The translations under genes and the position numbers were made by a program. Below are positions 18,245 to 28,926 of a stretch of 64,000 nucleotides of DNA, piece after piece. Origin of the DNA: Tetramitus jugosus (Eukaryota > Heterolobosea > Eutetramitea > Acrasida > Vahlkampfiidae); assembly GCA_937625935.1 (NCBI GenBank), contig OW569383.1, positions 1-64,000 of the forward strand, in the 5' to 3' direction. Within the stretch, counting starts at the first letter, position 1; each line of letters starts with the position of its first letter. The notes below the pieces were generated by a model. The model was given only the letters and a program-made list of their open reading frames with translations. It was not told the DNA's origin and did no database searches.

Positions 18245-20209
18245 ATGACCAAGCGGATGTTTTGTGCCAACGGCAGAGTTGACCCTGAACAACACTTCAT
18301 GGTGAGTACCGCGAAGTGGAATCAGCAACATTTAGTACCTCTCTTGTCTCGTGGTACCTACGTATCGTTGATCGCTCCTAGTCAAACTGGCAAGACTACA
18401 AGAGTCGTCTCACTAGCGAAACAACTCAACAACAATGGATATTTAGCTATTTACCTTGATATGTCGACTGTTCTGAGTACTTGCATCTCGAAACGTATTC
18501 CATTCTTCGATGCTTTCATCGAGATGTTGATATTATCAAACGCAAAAATTACCGAAGTGTACGAGAAGATTGACGCAAAAAGCTGGTTGGACCTTTTCAG
18601 AAAGGATAAAGCGCAATGGACTCACCAAAAACAAGTCATTCTCCTATTGGATGAAATAGATACAATCCAATCATTCCAAACAGAAGAAAGGACTAATTTT
18701 CTGACAGCATTAAGAAGTATGAAGCAAGATCGAAATGGAGATCACTCTCTCTATACACTTCTTTCAGTTCTAGTAATCACTAACTATGTCGGAAGCGTGC
18801 TAGATGATACTATTGGGAACTCTTCGTTTAACATTGCACATCGCTTAACAGCACCTTATTTTAGTATGGCGGAGGTGACTGAGCTTGTTAAGCAGTATGA
18901 GGATCAAGAGGGTATTCTAATGGATGACAATATTAAAAAAGCTATATATGAGAACACTTGCGGTGCGCAAGGTTTAACAGTGATATACATGTGTAACTTT
19001 GTTGAGCTCAGGAGTAGAATTGGATACAATCCAAGCTATCGCGATTGGCTCACATTCTCATTTTCTCATGACTTTATCAGAACAATTATGGAATATTCAA
19101 ACTATAACAAAATGGTTCGTCTGATTCAAGCTGACACCGATAGCAAGCGTACATTGATGGAAAAGTATTATACCGGAAAGATTAGCAGCTCCATTCCTCC
19201 CAATTTGATTATCTCCAATGCTTTGTTATCTAATGGAGAATATGCCTCTCCATTTATACCTCAATTACTCTCTGTTATACTATACTCTCCACCTCATACA
19301 TTGAAGTATTCAATTTCATTAACTTCAAGCAACAAAATAGATGTGGTTCAATTGATAAAAGATACTATTAGGCATATGAATCCAATGGAGATAGCAACCG
19401 CACCAAAAATGAGCACAGCTTATTGTCTACCAAGTACAGATACTAAAGGACCTAAAGAAGTTGTGTATGTGTCGGCATTCAAGAAGGCTCTGGATCGATT
19501 GTTGTCTGATTACTGTATTCAACTACTACCTGAGTATCCAGTATCTGGTAAGTCATGTGATATGGTAGTCACGTTACGTGGAGAGAAAATTGTAATTGAA
19601 CATGGTGCAAACTTAAGCGTAGACCCAGAAAGTACCCAACGTATGAGTGTGAAGCATCAAGTGAAGAATCAAGCAGAATTTTACCATACTGGGCTGAAAG
19701 CTGATCAAACTTGGGTCATCAATTGGACAACCATCGCAAATGGGACATCCAATCATCAAGTTGAGTATTATTTTCCACAGTCTGAAACTGTACATACAGT
19801 ATACGTATACCATGATCGGATTTTTCATGAAATTCAAGTTGTCACTGAAGAACATGTTGAAACAATCATTTTACCAGAGCCAGTATTTACATCCAATAGA
19901 CTAGATTCAGGAGAAGCACATGCAAAGAAGCCAAGAATGGATGGTAGTCCAGACAGCCGCCATTTGCTATCGACACAACAATTGGGTAAAACTGTTGTGT
20001 TTAAAGATGCACAAGGAAATCTACGCCCTTATTATGCTGTTTCATTTGCCAAGTTGAGTGAATACATCACTGAAGTATTTGCAGGAAAACACGTGCACAA
20101 CGTTACTTACGATCATGTTAAGTTTGGTGAATTGGCAATCAAGGATGAGTCCAACTTTGCTTTCGTCCCGGATGATTCTTTTCTAACTATTCTTTGGAAT
20201 GAGCAATAA
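18245..20209 (+). CDS. P-loop NTPase with C-terminal nuclease-like domain (Crinkler/CR-like)
   Basis: 654 aa, one exon. Walker A is APSQTGKTTR (residues 44-53). Walker B is VILLLDEIDTI (about 131-141), followed by a helical lid-like region typical of AAA-like NTPases. From about 430 a second domain reads CDMVVTLRGEKIVIEHGA, then H and R/Q-spaced helices, then ADQTWVINWT. That strand-helix-strand order resembles the REase-like domain of Crinkler proteins. NTPase plus REase is the arrangement known for CR effectors in oomycetes, chytrids and other eukaryotes, thought to derive from transposons. A short C-terminal domain (about 575-654) is unassigned. A classic K in (D/E)XK is not visible, so catalysis is uncertain. 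No secretion signal is seen. Confidence 0.6.
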   Translation: MTKRMFCANGRVDPEQHFMVSTAKWNQQHLVPLLSRGTYVSLIAPSQTGKTTRVVSLAKQLNNNGYLAIYLDMSTVLSTCISKRIPFFDAFIEMLILSNAKITEVYEKIDAKSWLDLFRKDKAQWTHQKQVILLLDEIDTIQSFQTEERTNFLTALRSMKQDRNGDHSLYTLLSVLVITNYVGSVLDDTIGNSSFNIAHRLTAPYFSMAEVTELVKQYEDQEGILMDDNIKKAIYENTCGAQGLTVIYMCNFVELRSRIGYNPSYRDWLTFSFSHDFIRTIMEYSNYNKMVRLIQADTDSKRTLMEKYYTGKISSSIPPNLIISNALLSNGEYASPFIPQLLSVILYSPPHTLKYSISLTSSNKIDVVQLIKDTIRHMNPMEIATAPKMSTAYCLPSTDTKGPKEVVYVSAFKKALDRLLSDYCIQLLPEYPVSGKSCDMVVTLRGEKIVIEHGANLSVDPESTQRMSVKHQVKNQAEFYHTGLKADQTWVINWTTIANGTSNHQVEYYFPQSETVHTVYVYHDRIFHEIQVVTEEHVETIILPEPVFTSNRLDSGEAHAKKPRMDGSPDSRHLLSTQQLGKTVVFKDAQGNLRPYYAVSFAKLSEYITEVFAGKHVHNVTYDHVKFGELAIKDESNFAFVPDDSFLTILWNEQ

Positions 20210-20277
20210 TAAAGGCAAATTAGCATGACTGACACTGCACACATCGATCCAGGGCGCGGTTCCGAAAGTGGAAATAG

Positions 20278-23200
20278 ATGCCAAAAAGCAGAAAATCACA
20301 TTCTCAAAAAACGAAAAATCACAAGATGGTAGCTCAGTCCACTCAATCCCAAAAACAGAATCCACGGAAGGGCATGTTCTTCCAGTGGTCTCTTGTTGTT
20401 GTTTCTGTTGTTCTTGTCGTTGTGCTAACACACAACAACAAGTCATGCTTCACTGAGTCAAAAATTGCATCGTCGTCTCTCTATATGTGGTCTTCTGCAT
20501 CTGGCAACAATGGTCATCATCCCTTGTCTTTTGATGTCACTGTTGGTGTCATGGAAAATGAATTGATCACTCAAGTAGCTGCCGGTGAGGGTCACACTGT
20601 TGCTCTGTCCAAGGATGGAAAAATTTTTACCTGGGGTGACAATTCTTATGGTCAATTGGGTGATCAATCATACAGGAATCGGAGACGACCCACGGGCGTT
20701 GCGTTGAGCAACCGTGATAAAAACACAAGGTTTATTCAGGTTGCTGCTGGCTTCTGGCACACTTTGGCACTGTCGAGCAATGGTGAGGTGTTCTCTTGGG
20801 GCTATAATCAACAAGGTCAGTTGGGTGATCGGTCATACTCGAATCGAAACTTTCCTCTTGTTGTGTCATTCGACGGGCAGCCACCATCAATCAAAGTGAC
20901 TCAAGTTTCAGCTGGTGGGACACATTCAATGGCTCTAACGAGCGATGGTCGTGTATTCTGTTGGGGTGGCGACATGCATGGACAGATTGGACAGAACTCA
21001 AACAATGGCTCCAACTTTGATACACCTGTTCGGGTGCTCACTGACCAAAAATTTGTTCAAATCTCTGCGGGTTCGGGGCACTCTGTTGCCTTGACAGTCG
21101 ACGGAATCGTATTGACTTGGGGAAATAATGAGAAGGGTCAGCTAGGGCGAGCCATCAATTCCAATCCTTTAGTTCCAAGCCCTATCAATTCGACTGGAGA
21201 ATTGAATGGTTCAATCATTGCTCAAATCTCAGCCGGTGACTCACACACAGTGTCTTTAACGAATGATGGTAGAATTTTTTCCTGGGGGTATAATAATAAT
21301 GGGCAATTGGGAAATGATGATCTTGCTTGGAGAATTCATGGTCCTGTGCAGGTTAATATGAAAGGAGCAGCCCGAGGGAAAACATTTGCCCATGTCAGTG
21401 CAGGTTTAGGATTTTCGTTATCAATCACGAACGAAGGCTCAATTTATTCTTGGGGTGTTAATAACCAAGGTCAACTTGGTTATGATCAAACTTACAAAAC
21501 GCAACTTTCTCCTGTAGCTGTATATACCAATGGAGATTTTAGTGGAAAGAGTGCTCTACAGATTTCAGCAGGCAAGGACCATTCTGTCGTGGTGGCTACT
21601 GATGGGAAAGTGTATTCATGGGGTAGCAATAATGCCGGAAAATTGGGCAGCGGTGATAATATTAAATCTAGGAACGTTCCAGGAAATGTGAATACAAAGG
21701 GAGTTCTTGAAACGCAAATCATTGCGCAAATTGTTGCCTCAGAACAACACACAGTCATTTTGACGAATAATAATGAGCTTTATGCTTGGGGCAGTAATGG
21801 GTGTGGGCAATTGGGCGATGGTAGCAACCTCGACAGAAATTTTGTTGTTTCTGTTGACATGAATGGAGCGTTACTAGGGAAAACAATATCACAAATTGGT
21901 GTTGGGCGAGACTTCTCCGTTGCATTAGACACAAATGGAAGAGTTTATACCTGGGGTTGTAACCACGTTGGTCAGCTTGGTGTTGGTACTTTGAGAGACT
22001 CATTAAATCCAATTCTGGTCAACATGGATGACGGCGTTATCATCAAGTCTGTTGCAGTTGGCATGTATCATACGGTCGTACTTGCTAGTAATGGCAAATT
22101 ATATTCGTGGGGTGCAAATAGCGAAGGGCAATTGGGTGATTGGACTACTGAAAAAAGACATTCACCTGCGCCAATCCAGTTAGCACCCGCGGGAATTACT
22201 CAAATCGTTGCAGGAGCCTGGCATACAATCGCACTAACTATTGATGGGGCCAGTTACGGTTGGGGTAGTAATTCTCATGGTGAGCTTAGTACAGAATTAA
22301 CGGGGAACTTACTCTATCCCAGACGTATGAATAACGGAAATGCACGAGTTACTATGATAGGAGCTTCAAAATCTCGAACAGTTATCTTAACGAATGATGG
22401 AGTTGTTCACATTAGAGGAGGCGAAGTTTCTCGTCATACTCAACATAGAGAATTAGTTAACGACGAAATAACACAGCTTGTAACAGGAAGTTTCTATACT
22501 GTCGCTGTGACAAATGATTCACGTGTGTTTGCTTGGGGTGAGGATTTTTACAATGTGAATCTTACCAATGTAGACTCAGATCAATCAATTTCGCAAGCAT
22601 ATGTTACTTCAATTGGAAACTGTGGTATTCTTGGAGTGACTTGTGAGAGTGGATATTTTGGACAGAGTTGTGGATCCTTCTATTGTCATAATGTAACCCA
22701 TAGTAGTAACAACGTTTGCTCAGGGAACGGAAATTGTGTAGCTCTGAACACATGTGAATGTCGAGAAGGATACAGTGGCGATGATTGCTCTATTCCTATA
22801 TGCTTCGGATATTCGAGTAGGAGCCATACCGTTTGTTCTTCGAAGGGAAAGTGTATAGCAACCAACAAATGCGTTTGTACACCTGGATATTATGGAGATA
22901 CATGCTCTATTAATCTTGATCTTCTGGCGTTGTTGTCACTTTTGATAATTCCTCTTGTGGTTCTTTTGGTGGTTCTAGTCCTATTGGCATCATTTATTAC
23001 AAGGAGAGTGAAACGAGATAAGAAGATTGAATCAGATCTGCGTGCATGTTTACTCGAAGAAATGTCCGATTTTGAGACAACTAATGATATGGCATTATTT
23101 ATTGATATGAAAGATATCAAATTGATCAATCGTATATCTGAAGGAGCAGCAGGAGTTGTATTCAAAGGAAAGTGGAAGACTAATTGGGTAGCTGTGAAGA

Positions 23201-24063
23201 AGATGAAAGTACCTGATGATGAATCATTTCTGAAAGAAATATCAGTTCTTCAGAGCTTGAGACATCCAAATATTCTTTATCTGTATGGATACTCCTCTAA
23301 TGATGCTGGAGATAAGTTTCTGATCACTGAATATGCAGCTCAAGGTAGTTTGGACAAGGTATTGTACGCAAAGGATTCTCTTCGAGACTTTAATAAGAAG
23401 ATTCATATTTTATGTCAAATAGCTGATACAATGAGCTATTTGCATGATAGAAATCCTAGAATTGTTCACAGAGACTTAAAACCTCAGAATGTGTTGATTG
23501 ATGAAAATGGAAACGTTCGTATTTGTGACTTTGGATTGAGCAAGACTGTTAATGCTGCATTTACTACTGGAGTTTCTTATGGAACAATTGGTATGTGAAC
23601 ACTTTGAAGAATTGTGTCATTAACTTCATGATTTTAACCATTATTCTCCGTTCTTCATCTACTTATAGAGTACTCTGCTCCTGAACTGTTGACACGGAAT
23701 GGACATGACGAAAAGTGCGATATTTACAGTTTTGGAATTATGATGCATGAGCTATTTGTTGTGGAGCATCCGTACTCTCGTGGACAAGACTCTCTGGCAA
23801 TTTTCTCTCTTGGCATTGAGATTGTCAATAATGGGTTGAGACCCTCCATTCCTTTTACAGTGTCAAAATCAGTGATTCACTCCTTGGACATGCCAGATGA
23901 AGACACTGTGAAGGAATTCTTTGCGCGAGGTAATAATAGTTGCACCAATTCTGCGAAAAGCTTAACTGCTCTCGTGCGGGCGTATTACACTTTGGCAACT
24001 AGATGCTGGGATACTAACCCTGCGAGAAGACCATCGTTTGAGGATATTGCAACAACTCTATAA
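20278..24063 (+). CDS. RCC1-repeat / EGF / transmembrane / TKL receptor kinase
   Basis: Two exons: 20278-23590 and 23669-24063, joined across a 78-bp intron (GTATGTG to TATAG). The splice turns GTI plus EYSAPELL into one kinase activation segment; without it the frame stops at once. The product is 1235 aa. A signal anchor or signal peptide lies at about 33-52. Eleven clear RCC1 repeats (pattern HTVALSxDGxVFxWGxNxxGQLG) and two weak ones span about 85-770. Two EGF-like Cys modules follow (about 780-880). A 25-residue transmembrane helix (about 881-908) comes next, then a kinase domain with VAVKK, HRDLKPQN and DFG all intact. RCC1 blades are probably the extracellular ligand surface. Plant CRINKLY4 has a comparable plan (crinkly/RCC1-like repeats, Cys-rich, TM, kinase). 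Confidence 0.9.
23591..23668 (+). other. Intron in the RCC1 receptor kinase gene
   Basis: 78 bp, starting GTATGTG and ending TACTTATAG. Removal joins GAA from G|AG and restores the conserved kinase segment TIEYSAPE. Confidence 0.9.
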
Positions 24064-24210
24064 GGCTCATAATTGATTGGAATCCGTTCATGAAAGCTTT
24101 GCTGGCATGAATTTCAAACAACAGTCCGATTGGCTTTGTCTCATGTTGTGATCACAAATAGCAGCAGTATCTGTTGTATCCACAAATAGGGCGATCATCA
24201 TTTCGTTCTG

Positions 24211-25464
24211 ATGTTGCGCTTAACAATTGAACAACAGCGGAACACTCTGGCAAACAGAACATCCATCAACGACACAAAAAATAGAGAAGCGATGGGACAA
24301 GTAATATCACATCGCAAGAAGAAAGATTACAAGGCTTTTACTGAAGAAGAGGCAGCTGCCATTGTATCCAATTTTGAACAAACTAACTGCCAAATACCTG
24401 CCATGTTCTTCTCGTTATTGGCCTACGATTGGAGATTGTGTTTCTCCATGGTGGATCAAGAATTTTCAGAGGAGACCGGATATAAAATTTTGAAGGGATA
24501 TGGCCGATGGAAAGTGATTTCAGAATTTGTCAAAGATACCAAATTGGAAGTGATTAGAGCCATCGTATTGGTTTGCGAGGAGAGGCAGCAAATCATTGTG
24601 GCATTTAGAGGCACGAGCACTGCCTTTGATAGCAAGGAGCAAAAAACAATATCCATGAATGACTGGATTCACGGTAGTCTCCATGCACATCACACCCCAT
24701 GGAGAAATGGGTTGTCAAAAAAGTATGGCACGGTGCATCATGGATTTCTGAGACACTATCAAAGCATTGGACTTGATTTGATTATGAAATTGAGATCCAA
24801 ATGTACCAAGGGCTATACAGTTGTGTTCACTGGTCACTCACAAGGAGCTAGCTTAGCCTCATTGGCTGCTCTTGAATGTGCTGAGCTATGCCCCAAGTGC
24901 TTTGATCGCAGTAAGATATTCGTCATCACTTTCGGAGGTCCCAAACTGGGTAATTCTCTCTTTGTCCAACACTTTGAAAAGTTAGTGCCCGAGAGCCATG
25001 TGACTCATTATGTCACTTGTTATCCTTCTGTTGTTCCCTTTAAGGATGTAGTGACAACAGTACCTCCCAATGTGATGAAATTTAGGCAAGTGCCAGGCAA
25101 GAGATTCTATGTATTGGCCAACAAGAAACATTTGGGTGTTCCCACATATTCCTCTGAAGTGGTCGTACCAACTGGAAAATGGATCACCAATGTACCTGTT
25201 TGGCTTCACTTTCGAGAAATTTACATGTTTGGAGTGTTGGAAAATGCACTGAGTGATCACCCCTTCTCCGCCAAATATGATCGAAACAAGTTGAACTGCC
25301 AGAAACAGCATGAACATGTGGAACATGAATGTTCAGATAAAATGAAATGTTACAAGAGCACAGTGAGAAGAGAGAATCAGGCAAGAGAACAATATCAACA
25401 GAATACACAGTTGGAGGACAATTACAATCAGAATCCCACTGAACTCAATTTCCAGAAGTCATGA
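24211..25464 (+). CDS. Class 3 (fungal-type) lipase
   Basis: 417 aa from the first Met. A better start is 24292, giving 390 aa that begin MGQVISHRKKK. This has Gly2 and Ser6, the N-myristoylation pattern, and a basic patch after it, suggesting membrane anchoring. The lipase core has IIVAFRGT, HHGFLRHY and the nucleophile elbow GHSQGASL with the catalytic Ser at residue 181 of the short form. FGGPKLGN follows, as in class 3 lipases. The Asp and His of the triad should follow in the VVPFKD and later His regions but were not fixed with certainty. The C-terminal 60 residues are Q/N/H-rich. Likely role: hydrolysis of tri- or diacylglycerol at a membrane. Confidence 0.88.
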   Translation: MLRLTIEQQRNTLANRTSINDTKNREAMGQVISHRKKKDYKAFTEEEAAAIVSNFEQTNCQIPAMFFSLLAYDWRLCFSMVDQEFSEETGYKILKGYGRWKVISEFVKDTKLEVIRAIVLVCEERQQIIVAFRGTSTAFDSKEQKTISMNDWIHGSLHAHHTPWRNGLSKKYGTVHHGFLRHYQSIGLDLIMKLRSKCTKGYTVVFTGHSQGASLASLAALECAELCPKCFDRSKIFVITFGGPKLGNSLFVQHFEKLVPESHVTHYVTCYPSVVPFKDVVTTVPPNVMKFRQVPGKRFYVLANKKHLGVPTYSSEVVVPTGKWITNVPVWLHFREIYMFGVLENALSDHPFSAKYDRNKLNCQKQHEHVEHECSDKMKCYKSTVRRENQAREQYQQNTQLEDNYNQNPTELNFQKS

Positions 25465-25489
25465 GACAATTGAACTCTCTCAATAAAAA

Positions 25490-26260
25490 GTGAAAAAACA
25501 ACCCAAGATGTTCCACTTGAATGATGTTCTCAATTCCAATCGATGGTCCATAAAGTCATGCCTTAGACTTGTGAACGACAAAGAACAACGATATCAAATC
25601 ATCTTTGTTGACGACAAAGGAGGGATGTTGTGTCTGTATCCCCGGGAGGAAACGGTTCCCGAGAATGTGAAACAAATAGCTGCGCCTTCTCCCAAAGTCT
25701 TTCGCGACCGTGTAACCGGAGTGGAAGCAAACAGTTGTTTCAATAAGGCTTGTACAATGGATGAATCTCAATATGAAGAAGCCATTGATGCCTACTCCAA
25801 GGCAATAGAGTTGGAGGATTCTGAATTTTCTTATGCTCTTTGGAATAGAGGGAACTTGTACGTGAGCCACGAGAAATGGGAAGAAGCAATCAACGACTTT
25901 TCTGCCATTATTGACTTGCATGCAAAGTACTTGAATGTGGATGTGAGTGAAGATGAGGCGTTCTTCAATCGAGGAATGGCTCTGTTGAAACTACAGAAAT
26001 TCGAAGAAGCTTTGAGTGATTTCTCACAGACAATTGAATTGAATCCAAACTGTTTCTTCAGTTACTATTATCGAGGAGCTACACTATTGGAACCTTTCCA
26101 AAGATATGAGGAGGCTGTTCAAGATTTTGTCAAATGTATTGAGTCTGGGATCAAAGAGGCTGAATTGTTTGAGAAGAGGGGAAAGGCGTTGACCCATTTG
26201 AAGAGATTTGAAGAAGCTGAAAAAGATTTTGAGATGGCACGTAGTCTGAAGCACCAATAA
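25490..26260 (+). CDS. Tetratricopeptide-repeat (TPR) protein
   Basis: 256 aa; the second Met (25508, MFHLNDVLNS) is an equally likely start. After a short N-terminal region of about 75 residues there are about five TPR units. Examples are YEEAIDAYSKAIEL, WEEAINDFSAIIDL, FEEALSDFSQTIEL, YEEAVQDFVKCIES and FEEAEKDFEMA, with the usual small-residue positions. TPRs are protein-binding scaffolds; the partner cannot be inferred. It starts only 25 bp after the lipase stop, but in this compact genome that need not mean co-transcription. Confidence 0.85.
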   Translation: MKKQPKMFHLNDVLNSNRWSIKSCLRLVNDKEQRYQIIFVDDKGGMLCLYPREETVPENVKQIAAPSPKVFRDRVTGVEANSCFNKACTMDESQYEEAIDAYSKAIELEDSEFSYALWNRGNLYVSHEKWEEAINDFSAIIDLHAKYLNVDVSEDEAFFNRGMALLKLQKFEEALSDFSQTIELNPNCFFSYYYRGATLLEPFQRYEEAVQDFVKCIESGIKEAELFEKRGKALTHLKRFEEAEKDFEMARSLKHQ

Positions 26261-26281
26261 TTTTCACAGAGATTTGTTGAA

Positions 26282-28834
26282 TCATCCGATTGACTTTTTA
26301 CACTCATCGAATAGTTTCCGAGCAACAATATCCTCCTCATAACCAGATAAATAAACATTTAAAATCTCGAGTGCCTTTGCGTACTCCTTCACTCGATAGA
26401 GTCCATACGCTAGAGTGTAACTCTGCCATCTTGATGATTTTTCTTGCTCCTGCAACTCGTACATCCATTCGTCTTGCTTACTCTCAATCGGATCACCAAT
26501 TTCAAACACTGCCGAATCATCACTCTCGACTGAATCGATATGGAAAATAGGTCTGGTTTGATATACTGTGTCAATTCGTTCTGCAATCTTTCCTTGACAA
26601 AGGATATTGGTTCCCCACTCCTCATTGGATTTGGCTAAACCTTCAGCTTCATTTACAACGGAGCCAATAACTGAGAAATACTTCATCTTGTCGTAACCGA
26701 GATTCCCAAAGTAAGCTTGGCCACATGCAATTCCAATTTTGACACCAAGTAACGGCAGATTCTTTTGTGTCCATTGTTGACGAAGCATTTTCAGTTTTTG
26801 CTGACAGTTATGGGCTGTCCGACAAGCTTTCGCCATATGATCATCTTGAATAATTTGAGCATTCCAAACAACAACAATGTGGTCACAGTTAGCCTTAACA
26901 AACTGCCCGTTCGTAACACGAACAATGTTGTGGAACGCAGTCATGAAATCACTAGTTACCTTTGTGAGACTCGCTGGAGAATGTTCTTCCAATATCTTGA
27001 CATATGAATCCATATTGACTGATAGGACTGTGACAAAACTTTGCGAGAGACCTAAGTAGAAAGCACTCGATGCTGAACCTTGATTATACGAATCTTTCCT
27101 CCCTTTAGAACTTGACTTCATTGCTTGGCTAGATTCAGTTGCTTGTTTCTTGGAATTGGAGCGAATAGATGAAGACATGATACTCTTCACTTCTTCGTCC
27201 CTTCCTTGATTCTCCATGATGGCCTTCAATTCTTTCATTTCTCTATTCTCTTGTTCTATCATCACCAATATATGATCTGGAATGAAAGATCTGAATTGAA
27301 TGAGTCTCTTTGTCATTGAGTAGTACGATTGTTGTAGTCGTCGTACCTCCGAAAAATAAGAGGGATATGAGACGAGAGATTGTTGTACATCCTCAAGCTC
27401 CATGTTTTCAATCTTAATTGCTTGTTGAATGAGGTTTGACAATGGCTTCATCAAAGCCCCTGCAGATACCACTGAAATGAATGCTCCCACAATTAGAAAG
27501 AATACTGCCACACCAACCAGCACGCCAATACTTTGATTAAATTTCCGTGTAAAATTTGTGATTGGCATAGATTCGAACAACACCCAGTCGATTCCATACT
27601 CATCCGTAATTGTCTGTACGTTCAGGATAAATCTTCTACCATTGATTCGAATTTCATTGAATTCAGGTCTACTCCCCAGCTTCTCCCACGAGTATCCATA
27701 GATGCTCCATGCCTCTAATACCGTCGATTTTAGCAATAGATCACCACTCGTACTTCCATTCCTTCTTTCAACAACGCCTCCTGGATGCTCAAGATAAAGT
27801 TTTTCGTTCGGATGACTGCTAGCAACAAGATATCCAGTTTTCCTTTCCACCATGATAATTGTATTTTGCAAAAACAGCTGGGATCTCATATGCAAAAACT
27901 GTCCAACAGAATCAGTCGTACAATCACAACCAAAGTATCCAAGGAACTCATTTGTGTATGAATCTCGAAAAGGTGTGACAAACGAGATCCACAAGCCAGG
28001 AAAAGCAGCATTCGTGTAACTCGAGGACCAAGTTGATCCATTGTTATCTCGACTTGTTGTATACCATACCCCCTCCTCCCAGTCTATCTTAGACAACGAA
28101 ATATAATACACTGAAGTGGAATTAATGTCACCAGTTTCGAAATTATTGACCTTTCCATACCCTAGTTGGTACGGATTCTCGTATGAATTCCATCGATCGA
28201 TATCCAAATCGTTTGAAGCTCTTGAAAAACCAGCGATTGCTCCATTAGCAAGACCAATATAGGAACTTGATACAATATCGTTGGATCTCGTAAGGACATT
28301 GGTTTGATACACTGACCATGAGAAACGTAATGCGTCAGTCTCCTCTGATATGTTAAAATAACCTTGCCGCAAGATATCTGAAGCAGTAGTGGCCACGTTC
28401 GTCATACTCTTGAGAGCAAACTGAGTATGACTAACAAGCTCTTGAAATGAAGAACGACGGATTCGATCCGTACTCTCCTTTACCGTGCTCCAAAAGAACC
28501 CAAAACTGACCACTAGGCACAAGTAGTTAGGAATAAAATACAGTTCAGCAGGTGCATAATTCGTTTACTTACAAGCAACAATGATGATACTCATGAGTGT
28601 GAGACTAGTCATTAGTGATATCAAAATGGTCTGAAGACTCTTCACACATGATTCAACAACATTATGATAACTGTGAAAGTCATCAGTGCTTGACTTGGTG
28701 GCAGGATCAGCATCTAAAGCAGTACCTAGATTTTGTGTTTCTACGTCAGGGAGACTAACGTTAGGAACAACCTTGTTGTTGCTATTCAATCTCATTCTTA
28801 TGTTGTCGGTTGTTTTGTTGAAAGGACGTTTCAC
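26282..28834 (-). CDS. Membrane receptor with Cache-like ectodomain, HAMP and degenerate nucleotide cyclase domain
   Basis: Exon 1 is 28834-28573 and exon 2 is 28512-26282, joined over a 60-bp intron (GTAAGT to GCCTAG), giving 830 aa. The splice restores a first transmembrane helix (about 68-97). An extracellular region of about 310 residues with Cache-like character follows, then a second helix (about 412-440, VAVFFLIVGAFISVVSAGAL), a HAMP-like linker, and a class III cyclase fold from about 578. The first metal Asp of the usual F-x-D-I is replaced (SVNMDSYV), while the second Asp (ANCDHIVVV) remains. The DTVN motif reads SVVN. Catalysis is therefore doubtful; it may act as a pseudocyclase or partner. 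The C-terminal 80 residues look TPR-like (YRVKEYAKALEILNVYL). Confidence 0.8.
28513..28572 (-). other. Intron in the cyclase-like receptor gene
   Basis: 60 bp, GTAAGT donor and TGCCTAG acceptor on the minus strand. Splicing makes Leu from T|TG and continues the transmembrane helix. Confidence 0.85.
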
Positions 28835-28926
28835 ACTGTTTCATGTCCTGTAAATCGGTTTCATGCGGTTGATTCCGGGGAAATTTCATCCCGAGATCTG
28901 CGAACGCGCGAAAAAGAGAGGAGGCG

